Source of the DNA: Ruania suaedae | GTDB taxonomy: Bacteria > Actinomycetota > Actinomycetes > Actinomycetales > Beutenbergiaceae | Assembly (NCBI RefSeq): GCF_021049265.1 | Contig: NZ_CP088018.1 | Location: 2,108,001 to 2,172,000, forward strand | Reading direction: 5' to 3' | DNA: 64,000 bases | In this document: positions 24,244-33,279 of the stretch, in pieces | How positions within the stretch are numbered: position 1 is the stretch's first letter | How the letters are laid out: each line of letters opens with the position of its first letter | Position numbers and translations under genes: made by a program | The notes under the pieces: model-generated | Databases searched by the model: none | Told to the model about the DNA's origin: nothing | The model's input: only the letters and a program-made list of their open reading frames with translations

Positions 24244-25428
24244 TCAGTCCGCGGGGCGAATCGGCGCCGTCTCCGGTGCGCGCAGCCACGGCAGCGTCGC
24301 CGCGAGCGCCACTACGCCGGTCACGGCGAACGCCCATCCGAAGCCCGCCTGGTCGGCCACCACCCCGATGAGGATCGGCCCGAGAATCGCTCCCGAATCC
24401 TGCGACATCTGGAACGCGGCGAGCACCTTGCTGCCGCTGCGCTCATTGCCCACCACATCCGCCAGCGACGCCTGCTGGGCGGGATTGAGCAGCCCGGCCC
24501 CCACCCCGGAGAACACCGACACCGCGATCAAGGCGGGCAGCGACGTCGCCACGCCCATCACCCCGATCCCGACCGCCGTGACCACGAGGCCCATCAGCAC
24601 CACGGGCCGCCGTCCGGCCCGGTCGGCCCACCGGCCCGAGAACTGCAACGCGCCGGCCGTGCCCACCGAGGCGCTCGCCAACGCAGCGCCCGCCACCCAC
24701 GTGGTGTCATGCACGGCCACCGCGAGCTGGGGCAGCACGGCCACCCGCACCCCGAAGTTGCACCAGCCGTTCGCGAAGCCCGAGGCCAGCGCCGCCCGGA
24801 AGGTGCGGTCGGCCCACGCCTCGGAGACCCGCATCGCCGGCCGCTGGGGATCATCCGGCGCCGGCCGCATCCGGGCACCGCGCAGCCGGACCGCCACGAT
24901 CGCGGCCGCGGCGAACAGGAAGATCGCATAGACCACGAACGGCACCCGCAGGCCCAGTTCGGCGAGCAACCCACCGAGCACCGGGCCCAGCATCCCGCCC
25001 AGCAGGAACGCCGTCGCGTAGGCCGAGGAGCACCGTCCGCGGATCTCCGGCGGCGCGAGCCGCACCACCAGCGCCATCGCCGAGACGGTGAACATCGTCG
25101 AGCCGATCCCACCGACCCCACGCAGGATCAACAGCTGCACGTAGGACTGGGCGAACGCCGTCGCCAGCGAGCTCAGCGCCACGATCACGAGTCCGGCCAG
25201 GTAGATCGGCCGCTCCCCCAGGCGCGCCACCAGCGCGCCGCCGGCAGGCGCGAACACCAGCCGGAAGAAGGCGAAGGCACTCACCACCACCGAGGCGGCG
25301 GCCACCCCGACGTCGAAGGAGCGTGCGTAGGCGGGCAGCACCGGGGAGACGAGACCGAACCCGATGGCGATCACGAACGCCGCTGCCACCAGCACCTTGA
25401 TCTCGGTAGGGATGGGTGGCCGGGTCAC
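24244..25428 (-). CDS. MFS transporter (drug/metabolite exporter type)
   Basis: The 394-residue protein has about twelve predicted helices in two halves. Major facilitator landmarks are LVARLGERPIYLAGL near residue 65 (loop 2-3 motif), VRLAPPEIRGRCSS near 125 and FSGRWADRAGRRPVVL near 255, the repeat of the loop motif. The tail is short and cytosolic. The layout fits the DHA1 efflux group. The GTG at 25428 has no clear Shine-Dalgarno sequence and may be leaderless. Confidence 0.87.
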   Translation of the reverse strand: MTRPPIPTEIKVLVAAAFVIAIGFGLVSPVLPAYARSFDVGVAAASVVVSAFAFFRLVFAPAGGALVARLGERPIYLAGLVIVALSSLATAFAQSYVQLLILRGVGGIGSTMFTVSAMALVVRLAPPEIRGRCSSAYATAFLLGGMLGPVLGGLLAELGLRVPFVVYAIFLFAAAAIVAVRLRGARMRPAPDDPQRPAMRVSEAWADRTFRAALASGFANGWCNFGVRVAVLPQLAVAVHDTTWVAGAALASASVGTAGALQFSGRWADRAGRRPVVLMGLVVTAVGIGVMGVATSLPALIAVSVFSGVGAGLLNPAQQASLADVVGNERSGSKVLAAFQMSQDSGAILGPILIGVVADQAGFGWAFAVTGVVALAATLPWLRAPETAPIRPAD

Positions 25429-25557
25429 AACGATCGAGTCTAAGCAGCCCTCGAGGGCGCCGCTGACCGTCGTCGGTGGGTGCGCCGCCCGGGTGCTGAT
25501 TCGGCCGGCGTCGGTACAGTGACCTCACGGATCATCTGCACATGGGGGTGCACAGAC

Positions 25558-27270
25558 ATGAACGCGATCGTGCTGCTCATCGTCGGTCTGGCCATCTTCG
25601 CCGGTGGCTACTTCGTCTACGGGCGCTACCTGAGCAGACGCGTGCTGCAGCTCGACCAGGGGTTTCGCACCCCGGCCCACACCTGGCGCGACGGCGTGGA
25701 CTTCATGCCCACCAACAAGCTCGTGCTGTGGGGCCACCATTTCACCTCGGTGGCCGGTGCCGCACCGATCGTGGGGCCGGCGATCGCGGTGATCTGGGGG
25801 TGGCTGCCGGCGTTCTGCTGGGTCACCATCGGCACCGTCTTCTTCGCCGGCATGCACGATCTGGGCTCGCTGTGGGCCTCGGCCCGCAACGACGGGAAAT
25901 CGATGGGATCGCTCTCCGAGCGCTACATCGGACGCCGCGGGGCCAATCTCTTCCTGATCGTGATCTTCCTGCTGCTGCTGATGGTGATCGCCGCCTTCGC
26001 CGTGGTCATCAAGGACCTGCTGATCTCCACCCCCACCGCTGTGATCCCGGCGTGGGGCGCGATCCCGGTGGCGTTGCTGGTCGGGGTGGCGATCTACCGG
26101 ATGAAGTGGAACCTCGTCGCCGTCACGGTCGGCGGTGTGCTGGCCCTGTACTCCCTCATCCTGCTCGGCGACCGCTTCCCGGTGGTGCTGCCCGAGCAGA
26201 TCCTGGGCCTGACCCCCGAGACCTTCTGGATCCTCGCGCTGTTCCTCTACGCCGGCATCGCCTCCCTGCTCCCGGTGTGGGTGCTGCTACAGCCGCGCGA
26301 CTACATCAACGGGGTGCAGTTGTTCGTCGGGCTCGGCATCCTGTTCACCGCCGTGCTGCTCGGCGCGCCCCAGCTGGTGGCCCCGGCCTGGAACTCCGCG
26401 GTGCCCGAGGGCACGCCCAGCCTGGTGCCGCTGCTGTTCGTGACCATCGCGTGCGGTGCCATCTCCGGATTCCACGGCATGGTCTCCTCCGGCACCACCT
26501 CCAAGCAGCTCGACACCGAGCCCGACGCACGGTTCGTGGGCTACTTCGGCGCCGTCGGTGAGGGCATGCTCGCCCTCGGCGCGATCATCGCCACCACGGC
26601 CGGGTTCCAGAGCCTGGCCCAGTGGGAGGAGGTGTACACGGCATTCAACGAGGGCGGCGTCGCGGCCTTCGTGCAGGGCGGCGGCAACCTCGTCAATGCC
26701 GGTCTGGGCCTGCCGGTCTCCCTGAGCGCAACGGTGCTGGCCACCATGGCCGTGCTGTTCGCGGCCACCACGATGGACACCGGCGTGCGGCTGCTGCGGT
26801 TCGTGATCCAGGAGGTCGGCGAGGTGGCCGGGGTGAAGGTGAACAACGTCCTCGGCACCGTCCTCGTGGTGGTGATCGCCGTGGCCCTCGTCTTCAGCCA
26901 GGGCGCCGACGGCTCCGGTGGCCTGACGATCTGGCCGCTGTTCGGCACCACCAATCAGCTGCTCGCCGCCCTGACACTGTCCATCGTCGCCATCATGCTG
27001 ATGCGCCGGCGGAGCAACCCCTGGCCCGCGCTGGTCCCGCTGGCGATCGTGTTCGTGATGGCGTTCTACGCCGCCGCCGTGCAGGTGGGCACGTTCGTCA
27101 CCGACGGCAACTGGCTGCTGCTGGGCCTGGACCTGGTCATCATCGTGGCCACGCTGCTGGTGGGGCTCGAGGCGGCGCTCGGGATGCGCCGGGCTCGCCG
27201 CGACCCTCCCGACGACGCAGCTCACCCGGGTGAGTCCGCCTCGGCCGAGACGGACTCCCGGCGGCGATAG
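25558..27270 (+). CDS. CstA family transporter (pyruvate/peptide uptake type)
   Basis: The 570-residue protein has many predicted helices and the CstA signature: DFMPTNKLVLWGHHFTSVAGAAPIVGP near residue 46, FFAGMHDLGSLWASARNDGKSMG near 95 and SGFHGMVSSGTTSKQLDTEPDARFVGYF near 303. E. coli relatives (CstA, BtsT) import pyruvate with protons. ATG 25558 is the first codon of the first helix and has a G-rich segment upstream. Length is below E. coli CstA (about 700) and typical of the shorter actinobacterial form. Confidence 0.87.
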   Translation: MNAIVLLIVGLAIFAGGYFVYGRYLSRRVLQLDQGFRTPAHTWRDGVDFMPTNKLVLWGHHFTSVAGAAPIVGPAIAVIWGWLPAFCWVTIGTVFFAGMHDLGSLWASARNDGKSMGSLSERYIGRRGANLFLIVIFLLLLMVIAAFAVVIKDLLISTPTAVIPAWGAIPVALLVGVAIYRMKWNLVAVTVGGVLALYSLILLGDRFPVVLPEQILGLTPETFWILALFLYAGIASLLPVWVLLQPRDYINGVQLFVGLGILFTAVLLGAPQLVAPAWNSAVPEGTPSLVPLLFVTIACGAISGFHGMVSSGTTSKQLDTEPDARFVGYFGAVGEGMLALGAIIATTAGFQSLAQWEEVYTAFNEGGVAAFVQGGGNLVNAGLGLPVSLSATVLATMAVLFAATTMDTGVRLLRFVIQEVGEVAGVKVNNVLGTVLVVVIAVALVFSQGADGSGGLTIWPLFGTTNQLLAALTLSIVAIMLMRRRSNPWPALVPLAIVFVMAFYAAAVQVGTFVTDGNWLLLGLDLVIIVATLLVGLEAALGMRRARRDPPDDAAHPGESASAETDSRRR

Positions 27271-27329
27271 GCCGACAGCGCCCGCACGACAAGACCGACG
27301 TCGATCCCGATCACTAGCGTTCGCACGGG

Positions 27330-27691
27330 GTTTCCACACCTGGCTCTCCGATCACCAGCATGACATCGCGATCACGACGGTCTCGATCGCCGAACTGCTC
27401 CACGGTGCCCAGCGGCTACCTCCCGGACGCCGCCGCAGCGGCCTCTTGGCCGCGATCGAGCACCTCGTCATCTCAGCCGGGAGCCGGGTCTACGACTTCG
27501 ACGCGGCCGCAGCGAGCGCCTACGCGGCGTTGCGGACCGAGGGCGAGCGACGCGGCCGGCCAGGGACCACCGAGGACCTGATGATCGCCGGCATCTGTCA
27601 AGCACGGGGAGCCACGCTCGCCACGCGCAACGTGCGCGACCTCGCCGGATCCGGTCTCGACCTGCTCGACCCCTGGCAGCAGGAGCACTGA
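27330..27691 (+). pseudogene. 5'-truncated VapC-type PIN toxin
   Basis: The reading frame resembles the middle and end of a VapC ribonuclease: FHTWLSDHQHDIAITTVSIAELLHG, LPPGRRR, RVYDFDAAAASAYAAL and GTTEDLMIAGICQARGATLATRNVRDL. The N-terminal strand with the first catalytic Asp (DTNV) is missing; upstream sequence in the same frame is unrelated (TAPARQDRRR). No antitoxin gene precedes it. This is a remnant of a toxin-antitoxin module. Confidence 0.72.
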
Positions 27692-27703
27692 CGCCGCTCG
27701 CCA

Positions 27704-28519
27704 TCACCGCGCGAGTTCCGGGCGCGGGCCGAACCGCTCGTGGACCTCGGCGTTCAGGCGACCGTCCGCGCTCAGGTGGGCTCCGCCGTCGTCGGCCACC
27801 TGCTGAGCGCCGACGTAGACGGCGCGCAGGTTGCGCAACGTCATCGAGAGCACGTAGGAGGCCAGCGGATCGTGCAGCGGGCCCACGTCGGGGCGGCGGG
27901 GGTCGACCACGAGCAGATCGGCGCGCTTGCCCATCTCGAGGCTGCCGACCTGGTCGGCCACGCCGATGATCTCGGCGGCGCCGAGGGCCTGCATCCGCAG
28001 CACGTCGGCGGCCGCAGCGCGGTGGTGCCAGTGGCAGCGCGGGACTGGTACAGGCCCCACCCGCATGTTCTGCCAGGCGTCGCTGACGTCGGAGCAGGCA
28101 TGGTCGTCCAGACCGAGCCCGAGGCGCACGCCCCGATCCCGGAGGCCGATCACATCGGCGGCGCCGGAGGCCAGGCGGCCGTTGGCCACCGGCTGCCGCG
28201 AGACGACGCAGCCCGCCTCGGCGCAGGCGTCCACGATCTCCTCGCTCGGGTGGACGAAGTGCCCGACGATCATCCGCTCACCGCGCGCCCCGGCGCGCAC
28301 GTACCAGTCGAACTTCTCCCGCTGGGCGGCCAGCTGTTCGTCGGTCTCGAGCAGGTGCGCCTGGTTCACCAGGCCGAAGGTGCGCATCGCCTCGGCCTCG
28401 GTGACGGCGAGGGTCTCGTCCACCGCCCACTGCGCTACCCCGCAGATGGCGGCGTCGAGCAGGTAGTCCCGGTCGCCTGCGCGCACGTAGGAGACGGCGT
28501 CGCTGAGCCTACGAGGCAC
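27704..28519 (-). pseudogene. 5'-truncated amidohydrolase (cytosine/guanine deaminase superfamily)
   Basis: The 271-residue frame holds the middle and C-terminal parts of a metal-dependent amidohydrolase. It shows VGHFVHPSEEIVDACAEAGCVVSRQPVANGRLASG near residue 85, the metal-site LGLGLDDHACSDVSDAWQNMR near 133, and the C-terminal beta-domain GSLEMGKRADLLVVDPR near 190. Full-length members have about 430-460 residues. The first 170 or so, including the HxH zinc site, are absent, and the next gene starts within 100 bp. It is probably non-functional. Confidence 0.72.
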
Positions 28520-28610
28520 GGTCGGCGAAACGCAGGTGTTACCTGATGGTCATACCGCGGCATCGACGCCTCCATAGCCTCGGTCTGACCACTGACCAGG
28601 AGGACCCGCC

Positions 28611-29099
28611 ATGGCTGAGATGCCCACCGTCAAGGACACCCGCGAGCTGACCGCCTACCGGATCACCGCCGAGGACACGGTGGTGCTGTGCCCGCTCACC
28701 GGCCCGGTGGACGGCTCCCCCACCAGCGTGTTCTTCGAGGTGTGGGATCCCCTGGGGGTCCAGTCGGACAACTCCCACCCGGCCTCGGTGGAGATCTTCT
28801 TCATCGTGCAGGGCGAGGGGCTCGCACAGTCGGACGAGCACCGCGTGTCCGTCTCAGCCGGGGACGTGCTGGTGCTGCCGGCCACGTCGGTGCACCACAT
28901 CCAGAACACCTCGGCCACCGAGCGGCTGTATGCGGTGACGATCATGTGCCACGACCTCGGCTCCCAGCCGCAGGATTCCCCCATGTCCGGCTTCTACGAG
29001 TTGGTCACCGCCGGTGTGCCGGTGGAGCTGGACGCCCAGGCGCGGGAGGTCTTCCACCGCAACGCCGGCCGGATCGCCTCGTTCGCGGCCGCCCACTGA
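28611..29099 (+). CDS. Cupin domain-containing protein
   Basis: The 162-residue protein has a single conserved cupin barrel: HPASVEIFFIVQGEGLAQSDE near residue 58 (motif 1) and VSAGDVLVLPATSVHHIQNTS near 80 (motif 2). A C-terminal helix extension follows. Substrate and metal are unknown. An AGGAGG lies seven bases before the ATG. It is divergent from the truncated amidohydrolase, so it may once have served the same pathway. Confidence 0.8.
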   Translation: MAEMPTVKDTRELTAYRITAEDTVVLCPLTGPVDGSPTSVFFEVWDPLGVQSDNSHPASVEIFFIVQGEGLAQSDEHRVSVSAGDVLVLPATSVHHIQNTSATERLYAVTIMCHDLGSQPQDSPMSGFYELVTAGVPVELDAQAREVFHRNAGRIASFAAAH

Positions 29100-29214
29100 G
29101 GAGCGCTGACCGGGGCGACACGAATGCGTGGGGTGCGGGGCCATAGCGCCGCAGACTGACGCAGCCGTGTCGATGGCGACAGGGCCGCTGTCCGGCTGCC
29201 CGTAAGGTCATGCC

Positions 29215-30048
29215 ATGCGACACGCGCAACTCCTGACGGCGGTACTCGCCGGCCTGCTCGCGCTCGCCGGGTGCACCGGCACCACCGAGCAGCAGGAGAC
29301 CGGCCCGGTGCGGGTCGAGTACGGGTCGGCGCCGGAGCAATTCGGCGACCTGAGCGTGCCCGAGGGTGCGGCGCCGGACGAGCCCCGCCCCGCCGTCGTA
29401 CTCATCCATGGCGGCTTCTGGCAGGACGCCTACGAGCTGGGCCTGATGGAACCGCTGGCCGCGGACCTGGCGGGGCGCGGGTACGTGGTGTGGAACATCG
29501 AGTACCGCAAGGTCGGCGAACCGGGCGGTGGATACCCGGGCACGATGGAGGACGTCGCCGCCGCGGTCGACCACCTGGCCGTACTGGCCGAGGAGCACCC
29601 GATCGACCTGGAGCAAGTCGCCGTGGTGGGTCACTCGGCCGGTGGCCACCTGAGCCTGTGGTCCGGCACCCGCGAGGACCCGGCGGTGCAGCCGGCGCTC
29701 GTGGTCGGGCAGGCGCCGGTGGCCGATCTGGCGGCCGCGGCCGGCGCGGACCTGGGCGGGACCGCCGTCACCGATTTCATGGGCGCCGCCCCGAACCAGG
29801 ACCCGGAAGCGTATGCGGCGGCCTCCCCCGCACAGCGGCTCCCCGGCAACGCCCCGCAGCTGATCGTGCAGGGCGGTGTGGACACGATCGTTCCGCCCGC
29901 CTACGTGGCCGGGTACGTCGAGCAGGCCCAGGAGGCCGGTGCCGAGATCGAGTACGTGGTGAGCGAGAGCGCCGACCACTTCGCGGTGATCTCCCCCGAG
30001 CACGCATCGTGGGATGCGGTAGTCGAGCGGCTGCCCTCGGTGGAGTGA
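29215..30048 (+). CDS. Alpha/beta-hydrolase lipoprotein (esterase/BD-FAE type)
   Basis: The 277-residue exported hydrolase has a lipoprotein signal with lipobox LAGC (Cys about residue 20), an oxyanion-hole HGGFWQ near 63, the nucleophile elbow GHSAGGHLSLWSG near 140, and a C-terminal catalytic DHFAVISPEHASW (His near 260). The HGGFW plus GHSAGGHL pattern is that of small-ester esterases and kynurenine formamidase-like enzymes. Natural substrate is unknown. Confidence 0.83.
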   Translation: MRHAQLLTAVLAGLLALAGCTGTTEQQETGPVRVEYGSAPEQFGDLSVPEGAAPDEPRPAVVLIHGGFWQDAYELGLMEPLAADLAGRGYVVWNIEYRKVGEPGGGYPGTMEDVAAAVDHLAVLAEEHPIDLEQVAVVGHSAGGHLSLWSGTREDPAVQPALVVGQAPVADLAAAAGADLGGTAVTDFMGAAPNQDPEAYAAASPAQRLPGNAPQLIVQGGVDTIVPPAYVAGYVEQAQEAGAEIEYVVSESADHFAVISPEHASWDAVVERLPSVE

Positions 30049-30051
30049 GGC

Positions 30052-31230
30052 TCAGCGCCACCCGTCCTGACGTCCGATCGAGCCGGTGACGTCGCGCCGG
30101 TAGCGCCCGGGCGAGCGGCCCATCTGCTTCTTGAACGCGGCCCCCATGTACTCGGCGTGGCGGAAGTCCAGGCGCTCCGCAATCCGGGGGAGGGTCCAGT
30201 CGGTGGTGGTGAGCAGTTCGGCCACCCGGTTCATCCGCACGCGCAGGATCTCAGCGTGCACCGTGCGGCCCACTTGCTTGACGAACCGCAGGTCCAGCGC
30301 CCGGCGGGACAGGCCCACCTCGCGCAGCACCTGCGGCACGGTGATGTTGATGTCAGCGCGGTCGCGCACGTACCGCAGCGCGTGGGCCACGAGCTCGTCG
30401 TCGACCGAGAGCAGGTCCGAGGACTGGCGGGCCACCACCCGCACCGGCGGGATCAGCCGCAGGCCGGGCTCCACGGGTTCGCCGGCCATCATCCGGTCCA
30501 GCAGCTCCGCGGCCAGGTAGCCGGTGCGGCGGGTGTCCGGCTCGATGCTCGACAATGCCGGGGAGGACAGGGTGCCGAGCAGCTCGTCGTTGTCCACGCC
30601 GACCACGGCGACCTCGTCGGGAACGGCCAGATCGGCTACCTTGCACGCCTCCAGCACCTCGTGGCCGGCGATGTCGTAGCAGGCGAGCACGCCCACGGGT
30701 TTGGGTAGGTCCATCAGCCAGCCGGCGAGCCTGTCCCGGTCGGCGGCGCGGGTTCCGGTGGGGCGCATCGTGAACTCGTGCGCGGGCGAGCCGTGCCGGT
30801 CGGCGTGCTCGGCGAATCCGCTTCCCCGCTTGACCGACCAGCCGTACCGCGGGTCCCCGCAGAAGGCGTAGTTGGTGATGCCGCGCTCGGCGAAGTGCTC
30901 CACCGCCCAGCGTGCGATGTGGTCGTCGTCGGTCTCGGCCCCGGGCAGCTCGGGTAACAGCCGGCCCGCGCTCAGATCCACCGTGGGCAGCCCGAGCCGT
31001 CGGATGAAGGCGGCCGTCTCCGGGTTCTCGATCCGGGCCAGCACCCCGTGCCCGTGCCAGCCCTCGAGCCAGGAGAAGTCGGTGTCGAGCCGGGAGTGCT
31101 CGACCAGGTACAGCGACCAGTCCCGATGGGCGGCGACGTACTCGTGCACGCCGCGTAGCAGCCCTCGCGCGTAGGCGTTGGAGGTCTCCACGAGGAGCGC
31201 GACGTGAGTGGAACGGACGTCATCGACCAT
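30052..31230 (-). CDS. XylR-type AraC regulator with LacI-like sensor domain
   Basis: The 392-residue regulator joins an N-terminal periplasmic-binding-protein-like sensor (HVALLVETSNAYARGLLRGVHEY near residue 8, VAVVGVDNDELLGTLSSPALSSIEPD near 205) to a C-terminal AraC double helix-turn-helix (LSRRALDLRFVKQVGRTVHAEI near 318, LPRIAERLDFRHAEYMGAAFKK near 350). This is the architecture of E. coli XylR. It is divergent from the eight-gene sugar operon at 31313 and is most likely its activator, responding to the imported sugar. Confidence 0.9.
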   Translation of the reverse strand: MVDDVRSTHVALLVETSNAYARGLLRGVHEYVAAHRDWSLYLVEHSRLDTDFSWLEGWHGHGVLARIENPETAAFIRRLGLPTVDLSAGRLLPELPGAETDDDHIARWAVEHFAERGITNYAFCGDPRYGWSVKRGSGFAEHADRHGSPAHEFTMRPTGTRAADRDRLAGWLMDLPKPVGVLACYDIAGHEVLEACKVADLAVPDEVAVVGVDNDELLGTLSSPALSSIEPDTRRTGYLAAELLDRMMAGEPVEPGLRLIPPVRVVARQSSDLLSVDDELVAHALRYVRDRADINITVPQVLREVGLSRRALDLRFVKQVGRTVHAEILRVRMNRVAELLTTTDWTLPRIAERLDFRHAEYMGAAFKKQMGRSPGRYRRDVTGSIGRQDGWR

Positions 31231-31247
31231 GTAAGAATTCTACGTAT

Positions 31248-31288
31248 CCATGCGCAATCACGCATGGTCTTCCCATGCACGGCTGCAT
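31248..31288. promoter_or_regulatory. Palindromes in the XylR-type regulator/operon divergent region
   Basis: CCATGCG (31248-31254) and its complement CGCATGG (31261-31267) flank a 6-bp spacer. A second inverted repeat ATGCA-cggc-TGCAT lies at 31275-31288. The left halves also form a direct repeat CCATGC about 25 bp apart. In an 82-bp divergent region these are good operator candidates for the 30052-31230 regulator. Confidence 0.55.
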
Positions 31289-31312
31289 AGCGTGGACGTC
31301 AGGAGGTCAACG

Positions 31313-32428
31313 ATGACAAACACGATCCGTGTAGCACTTGCAGGGCTCGGCTTCGGAGCCGAATTCATCCCCATCTACCAGGCGCACCCCGACGCCGAGC
31401 TAGTCGCCGTGTGCCAGCGCTCCGAAGGGGCGCTGACCACGACGGCCGACCGGTTCGACATCCCGGGCCGGTACACGAGCTTCGATGCGATGCTCGCCAA
31501 CCCGGACATCGACGCCGTCCACATCAACACCCCGATCCCCGATCACGCGGCCCAGTCGATCGCAGCTCTGCGGGCCGGCAAGCACGTGGCGTGCACGGTG
31601 CCGATGGCCACCACGGTCGAGGAGTGCCGGGCGATCGTCCGCGCCGCGCAGGAGAGCGGGCGCAACTACATGATGATGGAGACGGTCGTCTACTCCCGCG
31701 AGTTCCTCTACGCCAAGCAGCTGGTCGAGGAGGGCACGATCGGGCGCATCCAGTTCATGCGCGGCGCGCACCACCAGGAGATGGCCGGTTGGCCCGGCTA
31801 CTGGGAGGGCCTGCCGCCCATGCACTACGCCACGCACGCCGTCAGCCCGATCCTCGCGCTCACCGGCACGCTGGTCGACAGCGTGGTCTGCCAGGGGTCG
31901 GGGCGCATCTCCCCCGAACTGACGGCGAAGTACGGCTCCCCGTTCGCCGTCGAGTCGGCCCTGCTGACCCTGCGCGACTCCCCCGTGGCCGCCGAGGTGG
32001 CCCGGTCGCTGTTCGAGACCGCACGTGAGTACGTCGAGAGCTTCACCGTCTTCGGCGAGAAGGCCACGTTCGAGTGGGAGCAGACCCAGGGTTCGGGCCA
32101 CGTGCTGCACGTCGGCGAGGACCCACGACCGGTCGAGATCCCCGACTTCGCCCACCTGCTGCCGGCCGAGATCGCCCCCTTCACCACCCACGGGGTCTAC
32201 GACGCCGAGACCAACCAGCACCTGTCCTTCACCCAGGGCGCCGGCCACGGGGGCTCCCACCCCCACCTCGCGCACGAGTTCCTGCGCAGCATCGTCGAGG
32301 AGCGACCCAGCGCCATCGACGCCCCGACCGCCGCGAACTGGACCTCGGTCGGCATCTGCGCGCACGAGTCGGCCATGGCCGACGGCGCCCGGGTGCAGCT
32401 CCCCGACTTCGCCAAGGTTCCCGCATGA
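31313..32428 (+). CDS. Gfo/Idh/MocA family oxidoreductase
   Basis: The 371-residue NAD(P)-dependent dehydrogenase has the Rossmann start IRVALAGLGFGAEFIPIYQ, then IDAVHINTPIPDHAAQ near 62 and AGKHVACTVPMATTVEE near 87. The typical EKP motif is replaced by VPM, so the usual catalytic Lys is missing. YMMMETVVYSREFLYAKQL near 118 and HYATHAVSPILALTG near 165 follow. AGGAGG precedes ATG 31313; the frame is open to 31250. It heads the XylR-linked operon and is coupled (ATGA) to the isomerase-like gene. Confidence 0.88.
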   Translation: MTNTIRVALAGLGFGAEFIPIYQAHPDAELVAVCQRSEGALTTTADRFDIPGRYTSFDAMLANPDIDAVHINTPIPDHAAQSIAALRAGKHVACTVPMATTVEECRAIVRAAQESGRNYMMMETVVYSREFLYAKQLVEEGTIGRIQFMRGAHHQEMAGWPGYWEGLPPMHYATHAVSPILALTGTLVDSVVCQGSGRISPELTAKYGSPFAVESALLTLRDSPVAAEVARSLFETAREYVESFTVFGEKATFEWEQTQGSGHVLHVGEDPRPVEIPDFAHLLPAEIAPFTTHGVYDAETNQHLSFTQGAGHGGSHPHLAHEFLRSIVEERPSAIDAPTAANWTSVGICAHESAMADGARVQLPDFAKVPA

Positions 32429-33270
32429 GCACCAGGCCAGGAAGTCACGACGACGGCCCTCGCCTCGCGATCGCCACGATCTGTTTCGACGGGTTCGGGG
32501 ACGAGAACTTCGAGCCCACCTTCGCTCATGCGCCCGAGATCGGGGTCAGCGAGATCGAGTTCAACGCCTGGTACCCGCGCACGCTCACACCGGCGGGCCT
32601 GGACTCGATGCTCGATCGCTGCGAGCAGACCGGCCTGCGCCCGGCCACGCTGCAGGTCTCCCCGATCGCCCCCGGCCCGGACAGCGCCGACCTCACCCGT
32701 GAGGTCTCGCGCTGGCTGTGGCTGATGGCGGCCGCAGATCGGCTGGGCGTGACGATGATCAAGGCCACCGGCTCGGGCCGGGACACCCGCGGCGGGCTCG
32801 CCGGCGTGATCGACCTGATGCGCGAGATCGTCCCGATCGCCGCCGAACGTGGGCTGGTGATCGCCGCGGAGAACCATTTCGGCAACGTGCTCGAGCATCC
32901 CCAGGACTATGACGAGCTGTTCGCGGCCGTGGACTCCCCCGCGCTGGGGATGTGCCTGGACACCGGGCACTTGGTCGCCTCCGGGCACGACCCGGCCGCG
33001 ATCGCCGAACGCTACGCCGGCAAGCTCATCCATCTCGACCTCAAGGACTGCGCCGCCCCGGACGGGCACAGCGCGAACTTCGTCCGCTTCGGCGACGGCG
33101 TCGTCGACTTCGACGCCACCCTCTCCACCGCCATCGACGGCGGATACACCGGGTATCTCGTGATCGAGCTGCCCCTCATCGACCGCTCGACGATGGCGGC
33201 CGATCTTCGGGCGGGAGCCGAGCTGGCCTCCCGTCACATCCCCTCCCCCCACCCCCTCAACAGAAAGTAG
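32425..33270 (+). CDS. Sugar phosphate isomerase/epimerase (AP-endonuclease 2 fold)
   Basis: The 281-residue TIM-barrel protein has the xylose-isomerase-like pattern: RLAIATICFDGFGDENF near residue 13, GVSEIEFNAWYP near 40, VIAAENHFGN near 140 (metal Glu), GMCLDTGHLVASGHD near 175 (metal Asp/His), LIHLDLKDC near 202 and YLVIELPL near 243 (metal Glu). Such enzymes epimerise or isomerise sugars and inosose. ATG 32425 overlaps the dehydrogenase stop by four bases. Confidence 0.85.
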   Translation: MSTRPGSHDDGPRLAIATICFDGFGDENFEPTFAHAPEIGVSEIEFNAWYPRTLTPAGLDSMLDRCEQTGLRPATLQVSPIAPGPDSADLTREVSRWLWLMAAADRLGVTMIKATGSGRDTRGGLAGVIDLMREIVPIAAERGLVIAAENHFGNVLEHPQDYDELFAAVDSPALGMCLDTGHLVASGHDPAAIAERYAGKLIHLDLKDCAAPDGHSANFVRFGDGVVDFDATLSTAIDGGYTGYLVIELPLIDRSTMAADLRAGAELASRHIPSPHPLNRK

Positions 33271-33279
33271 GGAACTGCC

